A stretch of 64,000 bases of DNA from positions 1 through 64,000 of the forward strand of contig JBAYWC010000001.1 of assembly GCA_041674265.1 (NCBI GenBank). Reading direction: 5' to 3'. The stretch's first letter is position 1. Each line of letters opens with the position of its first letter. A model generated the notes under the pieces. That model had not been told where the DNA came from. It saw only the letters and a program-made list of their open reading frames with translations, and ran no database searches. Below, piece after piece: positions 59,073-64,000 of the stretch. This DNA comes from QYQL01 sp041674265. GTDB taxonomy: Bacteria; Verrucomicrobiota; Verrucomicrobiia; Chthoniobacterales; Terrimicrobiaceae. The position numbers were made by a program, and so were the translations under genes.

Positions 59073-60599
59073 ATGGCCATAAATGATTCTCTAGACGCTG
59101 TTTTCAACAACGCATTGTGGAGTGTCTGCTATCTGGCGGTGCTTCTCGGATTGTCGGCCTACGGCCTCCACCGTTATTCGATCATTTACCTGTTCCTGAA
59201 GCACAGGGGCGCCGCGCCAAAACCCGCCGGGGAATTCGCCGAGTTGCCGAAAGTCACCGTCCAATTGCCGGTTTTCAATGAATACTTTGTGATCCGCCGC
59301 TTGCTGGAGGCTGTCGGGAAGCTCGATTACCCCCAGGATCGTTTGCAGATCCAGATTCTCGACGATTCCACCGACGAGACAACCGACATCGCCGCCGCTG
59401 AAGTGGAGAAATTTCGGGCGAAAGGCTTCGATATTTCCCTCGTTCACCGCGTCAACCGCGAGGGATTCAAGGCCGGAGCCCTTGCCGGGGGGCTCCGCTG
59501 TGGCACCGGGGATTTCATCTTCATCCTGGACGCGGATTTTGTGCCGCCTCCAGATGTTCTCAAGAGCTGCATCCACCACTTCACAGATCCAAAAATCGGC
59601 ATGGTCCAGACAAGATGGGGACACCTCAATCACACGCATTCCCTGCTGACGCGTGTGCAGGCGATGTTCCTCGACGGGCATCTTCTGCTGGAGCAGACGG
59701 CGCGGAGCCGGAGCGGACGGTTCTTCAACTTCAACGGCACGGCCGGCATGTGGCGGCGTTCGTGCATCGAGGATGCCGGCGGCTGGCATCACGACACCCT
59801 CACCGAGGACCTCGATCTCAGTTACCGCGCCCAGCTCCGCGGCTGGAAATTTCGCTTCCTCCCGGATGTCGTCGTTCCGGCCGAACTTCCGGCAGACATG
59901 AACGGATTCAAGTCCCAGCAACACCGCTGGACGAAGGGCTCGATCCAGACATGCCTCAAGCTTCTCCCGGCGGTGTGGCGCGAAAACCTTCCGCTGATCG
60001 TCAAACTCGAGGCCACCGCCCACCTGACGTCGAATTTCGGCTATTTGCTTCTTCTCCTGCTCTGCGTCTTGATTCTCCCCCAGAGCCACGTCGCGCATGG
60101 CGGGTGGTGGCAGACACTGGTGGTGGACATTCCGATCTTCCTTTCCACCACGGTCTCGATCGCTACCTTTTATATCGTCGCCCAGCGGCATTTGAACCCG
60201 AAGTCCTGGATGCGCGACCTGCTGCTCATGCCCATGCTTCTGGCCCTTGCCATCGGGATGTCCGCCAACAATGCGCGCGGGGTGATCGAGGCGGTCTTCC
60301 GGCGGCAATCGGAATTCACGCGGACGCCGAAATACGGGCAGGGGATCATGGTCGGGAGGTGCCGCGCCGTGCGCTACCCGCCGCTCCGCTCGATTTTGCC
60401 CGCGGTGGAAATCCTCTTCGCCCTGTATTTCAGCCTCTGCACTTGGAATGCCGTGGAGTCCGGCGCATGGACCAGCGTGCCTTTCCTGCTCCTGTTCCTC
60501 GTGGGTTTCGCCTATGTGTCCGCCAAATCCGTCGGCTTTTGGATCCAGCAAATGGCCTCGCTCCTTGCGCCGCCGGATGGCGTGGTCGCCGGGACATGA
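59073..60599 (+). CDS. Processive GT2-family glycosyltransferase (CslA-like)
   Basis: A 508-residue membrane enzyme resembling cellulose/mannan synthases. A leading span (about 14-34), then VTVQLPVFNEYFVIRRLLEA, DDSTDET, the DADFVPPP (DxD), GTAGMWRRSCIEDAGGWHHD and TLTEDLDLSYR, followed by QQHRWTKGSIQ and several C-terminal spans. QQHRW with TED is the processive signature of beta-glycan synthases (glucomannan, cellulose). The polymer cannot be named; no cellulose BcsB or a PilZ domain is present nearby. Confidence 0.9.
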   Translation: MAINDSLDAVFNNALWSVCYLAVLLGLSAYGLHRYSIIYLFLKHRGAAPKPAGEFAELPKVTVQLPVFNEYFVIRRLLEAVGKLDYPQDRLQIQILDDSTDETTDIAAAEVEKFRAKGFDISLVHRVNREGFKAGALAGGLRCGTGDFIFILDADFVPPPDVLKSCIHHFTDPKIGMVQTRWGHLNHTHSLLTRVQAMFLDGHLLLEQTARSRSGRFFNFNGTAGMWRRSCIEDAGGWHHDTLTEDLDLSYRAQLRGWKFRFLPDVVVPAELPADMNGFKSQQHRWTKGSIQTCLKLLPAVWRENLPLIVKLEATAHLTSNFGYLLLLLLCVLILPQSHVAHGGWWQTLVVDIPIFLSTTVSIATFYIVAQRHLNPKSWMRDLLLMPMLLALAIGMSANNARGVIEAVFRRQSEFTRTPKYGQGIMVGRCRAVRYPPLRSILPAVEILFALYFSLCTWNAVESGAWTSVPFLLLFLVGFAYVSAKSVGFWIQQMASLLAPPDGVVAGT

Positions 60600-60803
60600 C
60601 CCGTGCGCCCGGCATTTCTTGTGCCGGTTGTTTGCGGGGCGCCTCGGGGAGCCCGTCACGGCAAGCCGCCCGCGGCATCCCAATTCGGTTCCGGAAACCG
60701 GCAACAAGGCACCCCCCCCGGCACCCCGCGCGCAAAAAAGAAAATCCAGGCATGGCGCATCACGGATTGCTTCACCGGAAAAGAATGAAATAATGGATTG
60801 GCC

Positions 60804-61265
60804 ATGAGTGAACTGTGCATCGAACCGGCAACCTTGGAGGACTTGTCCGAATTGACGGAGTTGTTGATGGATCTGTTTTCCCAGGAGGAGGACTTCACTC
60901 CGGACCATGAGAAACAACTGCGCGGGCTGCGCCTCATTCTGGAACAGCCCTCGCGCGGGAGAATTTTTGTCCTCCGGAATCACCAGAAAATTATCGGGAT
61001 GATCAACCTGCTGATCACCATCAGCACAGCCGAGGGAGGATTCGTGCTGCTGCTGGAGGACCTGTTCATCCGACAGGAACACCGCGGACAGGGCTATGGT
61101 TCACGCCTGATGAAACACGCGATCGACTTTGCGCGCCAAAAGAATTTTCTGCGCATCACGCTGCTGACCGACCGGCCGAGCGAATCGCGCAGGTTTTATC
61201 TGAAGCATGGATTCCAGGAGAGCGGGATGGTTCCGATGCGGCTTCATCTCGCGAATGAGCCCTGA
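60804..61265 (+). CDS. GNAT-family N-acetyltransferase
   Basis: A 153-residue acetyltransferase. Start MSELCIEPATLEDLSELTEL and motif A of the acetyl-CoA site, LFIRQEHRGQGYGSRLMKHA (R/Q-x-x-G-x-G/A), then ITLLTDRPSESRRFYLKHGF, where the Tyr-Leu-Lys-His-Gly-Phe pattern is typical. Substrate unknown. It overlaps larB by 11 bases, suggesting coupled expression. Confidence 0.85.
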   Translation: MSELCIEPATLEDLSELTELLMDLFSQEEDFTPDHEKQLRGLRLILEQPSRGRIFVLRNHQKIIGMINLLITISTAEGGFVLLLEDLFIRQEHRGQGYGSRLMKHAIDFARQKNFLRITLLTDRPSESRRFYLKHGFQESGMVPMRLHLANEP

Positions 61266-61926
61266 TTTTGCGCGCGTGGATCTCGACCGGGCGGAGCGCT
61301 GCGGGCGGGCGGAAACGATCTTTTGCGAAGGCAAGCTGCCTTCCGAAGTGGCGGACATTGCAGCCATTCTCCGCGGGGCGGGCCAGACGGTGCTCGCAAC
61401 CCGCGCGCGAAAAGCGCATTTCGACACCGTCGCGCGAAGGTTTCCCGAGGCCGTCTGGCATGAGCGGGCGCGCTGCATCACGGTCGGCTCCCCTTCCGCC
61501 ATCGACTCGGAACACACCACGGGTGTGGTCTGTGCGGGAACCGCGGATTTTCCGGTGGCTGACGAAGCGGCGGTGGTTTTGGAGTCCTTCGGACATCGTG
61601 TCGGGCGGATCACCGATGTGGGAGTTGCCGGATTGCACAGGCTGCTCGACGAAAAAGACCGACTCCGCTCCTATTCCGTCCTGATCGTCGTTGCCGGCAT
61701 GGAAGGGGCGCTGCCGAGCGTTGTGGCCGGACTCGTGGATCGTCCGGTGATTGCCGTGCCGACAAGCGTGGGCTACGGGGCAAGCCTGGGAGGCCTCGCC
61801 GCGCTTCTCGGCATGCTGACGAGTTGCAGCAGCAAGGTCACCGTGGTGAACATCGACAATGGATTCGGCGCGGCCTGCGCGGCGGATGCCATCCTTCGCC
61901 TCGCGGAGGGACACCTTCCCATTTGA
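61255..61926 (+). CDS. larB: LarB family protein (nickel pincer cofactor synthesis)
   Basis: A 223-residue protein with an N-terminal region and a PurE/AIR-carboxylase-like domain: FARVDLDRAERCGRAETIFC, ATRARKAHFDTVARRFPEAV, CAGTADFPVADEAAVVLESF, VVAGMEGALPSVVAGLVDRP and VPTSVGYGASLGGLAALLGM. LarB carboxylates nicotinic acid adenine dinucleotide on the way to the nickel-pincer cofactor of lactate racemase. No larC, larE or larA is seen next to it in the window. Residues 61930-62045 have no recognisable continuation. Confidence 0.85.
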   Translation: MSPDFARVDLDRAERCGRAETIFCEGKLPSEVADIAAILRGAGQTVLATRARKAHFDTVARRFPEAVWHERARCITVGSPSAIDSEHTTGVVCAGTADFPVADEAAVVLESFGHRVGRITDVGVAGLHRLLDEKDRLRSYSVLIVVAGMEGALPSVVAGLVDRPVIAVPTSVGYGASLGGLAALLGMLTSCSSKVTVVNIDNGFGAACAADAILRLAEGHLPI

Positions 61927-62096
61927 CCCGTGCGGGAAACGGCCGGGAAGAGTTCAGGCCGGTGATCCTGGAGATCGCGCGGGAGAGCGACCGCCCGGAT
62001 TCCTGCAAAGCTGTTGCCGGGGCTGCCGCAGTGGCACTTTTTTAGCACCTGACCTGAAAACTGGACGGGCTGGGTGCACTTCGATACCACCGCGCC

Positions 62097-63378
62097 ATGT
62101 CTTTATCACTGACCAACCGCCGCGGCCGACACATCGACATCGCCGGGGAAATGGCCCGCCGTTCGCGGGATCTCCCGGCGGCAGCCCTTGAGAGTTTTGA
62201 ATTTTTGGATCTGGTCTACCGCTCGCTGTGCGCGGTGCTCTACAACTATGTCCCGATGTCCGGCCATCCCGGCGGCTCCATCTCTTCCGGCCGGTTCGTG
62301 GCGGCACTCCTCTATGGCGCCATGGATTATGGTATGTCCGATCCCCGGCGCGAAGACGCCGGCATCATTTCTTACGCAGCCGGTCACAAGGCGCTCGGGC
62401 TCTACGCCGGCTGGGCATTGCGGAACGAAGTGGTCCGCTTGTGCGCGCCCGTGCTGCTGCCGGAAAACGACGCCAACCAACTGCGTCTGGAGGATCTGCT
62501 GGGAGGCCCTGGGAGTGGTGCGCAAAGCCCTGGAGAACAACAAGCCCCTCGTGGCGGTGGTGGCCCGGCGGATCGAGGAATCCCGCCACCGGCTCGACCT
62601 CCGCGCGCTGAAGCCCCGCGCCGGCGCGCCACACATCGAAGCGGTATTCGATGCGGCCAAAAAAAACCTGAAATCGGAGGCCCCGCAAGAGCTGGCGGTG
62701 AAATCCGGAACGGTTGCGACCTTGCGCGGACAGTTGGGGAACGTCCTCAACTATTACAACAAACTCGGCGGCGGAGCGATCTTCGCCGTGTCGGCCGACC
62801 TGATGGGATCCACCAGCATCGAAGTTTCTTCCAGGGGTTTTCCCGAGGGCTTTTTAAATGCGCGCACCAACCCCGGCTCGAGGGCCCTGTCTTTGGGGGG
62901 GGCCGCGAAGATGCCCAGACCGCCATTCTCGCGGGCATTTTCACTTTTGGGCATCACCTGGGCGTCGGGTCGTCGTATGGGGCGTTCCTTGGCGCCGCTG
63001 GGACACATCGCCGCGCGCCTGCACGCCATCGGCGAGCAGATGAACTATTCCGTCACGGGAGCCCCCCACCGCCCGTCCGTCATGGTATGCGCCCCTGCCG
63101 GACTGAAAACCGGCGAAGACGGTCCCACCCACGCGGACCCCAGCCGCTCCAGTTGCTTCAGGAAAATTTCCCCAGAGGCACCATGATCACGCTCACGCCG
63201 TGGGAACACAACGAAATCTTCCCGCTGTTCACCGCCGCGCTCGCCGGCCGTCCGGCGGTCATCGCCGTTTTCGTGACGCGGCCCAACGAAACCGCTCCGA
63301 CCCGCGCGCGGCTGGCTCCGTCGTCCGATTCTGTTCTCGGAATTTACCTTCTGCGCCGCGCGAAAACATCGCGCCTAC
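62097..63378 (+). pseudogene. Transketolase pseudogene with deletion and frameshifts
   Basis: Pieces of one transketolase-like protein lie in two or more frames. From 62097: SGHPGGSISSGRFVAALLYG and IISYAAGHKALGLYAGWALR (thiamine-diphosphate half), ending near 62500 after RLEDLLGG. A different frame continues VVRKALENNKPLVAVVARRI and AIFAVSADLMGSTSIEVSSR, then a frame with EDAQTAILAGIFTFGHHLGV and SSYGAFLGAA, then LGHIAARLHAIGEQMNYSV and finally LLQENFPRGTMITLTPWEHN. At least four frameshifts and a deletion after LEDLLG (several hundred bases missing) make it non-functional. A perfect palindrome follows at 63379. Confidence 0.75.
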
Positions 63379-63423
63379 CCCGGATAAATCACAGAGGGGC
63401 TGCCCCTCTGTGATTTATCCGGG
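63379..63423. repeat. Perfect 45-bp palindrome
   Basis: Left arm 63379-63400 begins CCCGGATAAATCACAG and ends GAGGGGC; base 63401 (T) is the centre; the right arm 63402-63423 is its exact reverse complement. A 22-bp perfect stem could form a very stable hairpin or be a REP-like unit. The CCCGGAT...ATCCGGG ends recall dispersed intergenic REP elements. It marks the truncated end of the transketolase pseudogene. Confidence 0.9.
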
Positions 63424-63559
63424 CTACCGCCGCTACCGCCGCGCACGCATCGGGAATGCTTTACCGGCACGGCAGTTCCATCCACCAATGGTGGCCGACC
63501 GCCGCCGGCACGAAAAAAATTCGGCTTTGCGGAACGGGGAATTGCGCCGATGGTAGGCA

Positions 63560-64000
63560 ATGGTCTTTCCCAAAAAAAAGGCCGGACAACATGAGGCGGC
63601 AGCCGGTGTGACGATCCGGCATCGATTCGAATACCTGGGACTCCTGGTGGCCGGATTTTTGGTGCAGCGCCTTCCCCGCCGTTGCCTGGTGTGGCTCGCA
63701 ATCCCGCTCGGGTCGCTGGCCTATCGTTTGGACCCGAGGGGGCGAAAGGTCGCGATGCAGAACCTTGATTCTGTTTTCGGAGAAGACATCGATCAGCGCG
63801 CAAAACGAGGCTTCGCGGAATCCGGGTACCGGAGTTTCGCGCGGACGATGTTAGAACTTTTCTGGTCACCGAATCTTACCCGGGAAACCGCCTCGAAAAT
63901 CTTTCGCACCGAAGGCCTGGCACCGGAGGCCGCCGGTGTGCCGACGATCTATGTCACCACGCACTTCTCCAATTTCGAGTGGCTGGGACAAAATATCCGG
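63560..64000 (+). CDS. Lauroyl/myristoyl acyltransferase (LpxL/HtrB family), partial
   Basis: The first 147 codons of a membrane-bound acyltransferase cut by the window edge. After a basic start MVFPKKKAGQHEA and a hydrophobic region (about 26-55, GLLVAGFLVQRLPRRCLVWL), the family shows VAMQNLDSVFGEDIDQRAKR then ARTMLELFWSP and the catalytic H-x4-D/E motif HFSNFEWLG near 138. Such enzymes add secondary acyl chains to lipid A, consistent with a Gram-negative outer membrane. ATG 63560 was chosen for its in-frame continuity. Confidence 0.85.
   Translation, partial: MVFPKKKAGQHEAAAGVTIRHRFEYLGLLVAGFLVQRLPRRCLVWLAIPLGSLAYRLDPRGRKVAMQNLDSVFGEDIDQRAKRGFAESGYRSFARTMLELFWSPNLTRETASKIFRTEGLAPEAAGVPTIYVTTHFSNFEWLGQNIR

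Noticed and set aside
61927..62045. A LarC-like extension of larB
   Set aside because: The frame ends soon after and shows no LarC motif; nothing beyond chance similarity.
1..64000. CRISPR arrays, rRNA and tRNA genes, prophage
   Set aside because: None seen: no regularly spaced repeats, no rRNA cores, no tRNA cloverleaf except the tmRNA ends, and no phage structural genes.

Overview
This is a GC-rich bacterial chromosome segment that looks verrucomicrobial. The reasons are a complete division and cell wall (dcw) cluster with a MurC-MurB fusion, a secreted protein built from repeated W-(A/S)-x-x-D/N-P-type units, meso-diaminopimelate-type MurE, and a sodium-pumping propionate (methylmalonyl-CoA) module as in fermentative Verrucomicrobia. 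The phylum call is inference; no rRNA gene is present. The last gene runs off the right edge.

Layout. 1-3270: decayed fragments, then on the minus strand prfB (with its programmed +1 frameshift), a DivIC/FtsB-like gene and an HNH endonuclease. 3267-22193: the dcw cluster on the plus strand, led by a four-box MraZ operator: mraZ, rsmH, ftsL, ftsI, murE, murF, mraY, murD, a LysM protein, ftsW, murG, murC-murB, ddl, ftsQ, ftsA, ftsZ, mostly with overlapping stops and starts. 22194-25150 (minus): ppk2, a ThiS/MoaD-like sulfur carrier and a threonine-synthase-like enzyme whose leader is a clear SAM-I riboswitch. 25200-26172: decayed mobile DNA lying against the 3' end of the tmRNA gene (26173-26526, minus). 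26650-30957: an MFS remnant, uvrC, a small hypothetical, a group II intron tail, psd and pssA.

30965-45909 (minus) is mainly a propionate and sodium-pump region: meaB, a repeat protein, a gamma-carbonic-anhydrase-like protein, methylmalonyl-CoA epimerase, one carboxyltransferase (mmdA), two sets of membrane and biotin-carrier subunits (two MmdB/OadB, two OadG-like, two biotin carriers, three very short membrane proteins), terC, a biotin ligase, a CoA-transferase and a UroD-family protein. Together they would turn (R)/(S)-methylmalonyl-CoA into propionyl-CoA while exporting Na+, then pass CoA back to succinate or acetate. The mutase itself is not in the window.

46047-64000 is mixed: tex, a HAD hydrolase, a broken HigB/HigA toxin-antitoxin pair, an animal-type PurC-PurE fusion, a GH1 lipoprotein, an M48 peptidase with a TerB-like tail, a VapBC module, plsY and gpsA (glycerolipid synthesis), two glycosyltransferases, a GNAT, larB, a transketolase pseudogene cut off by a perfect palindrome, and the start of an LpxL/HtrB-type acyltransferase. 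At least seven gene remnants lie between intact genes, so the genome is either shedding DNA or has taken in and lost foreign DNA repeatedly.

The most promising unusual system is the SAM-riboswitch-controlled pair of a threonine-synthase-like PLP enzyme and a sulfur-carrier protein, which suggests a thiocarboxylate-dependent route into methionine or homocysteine.
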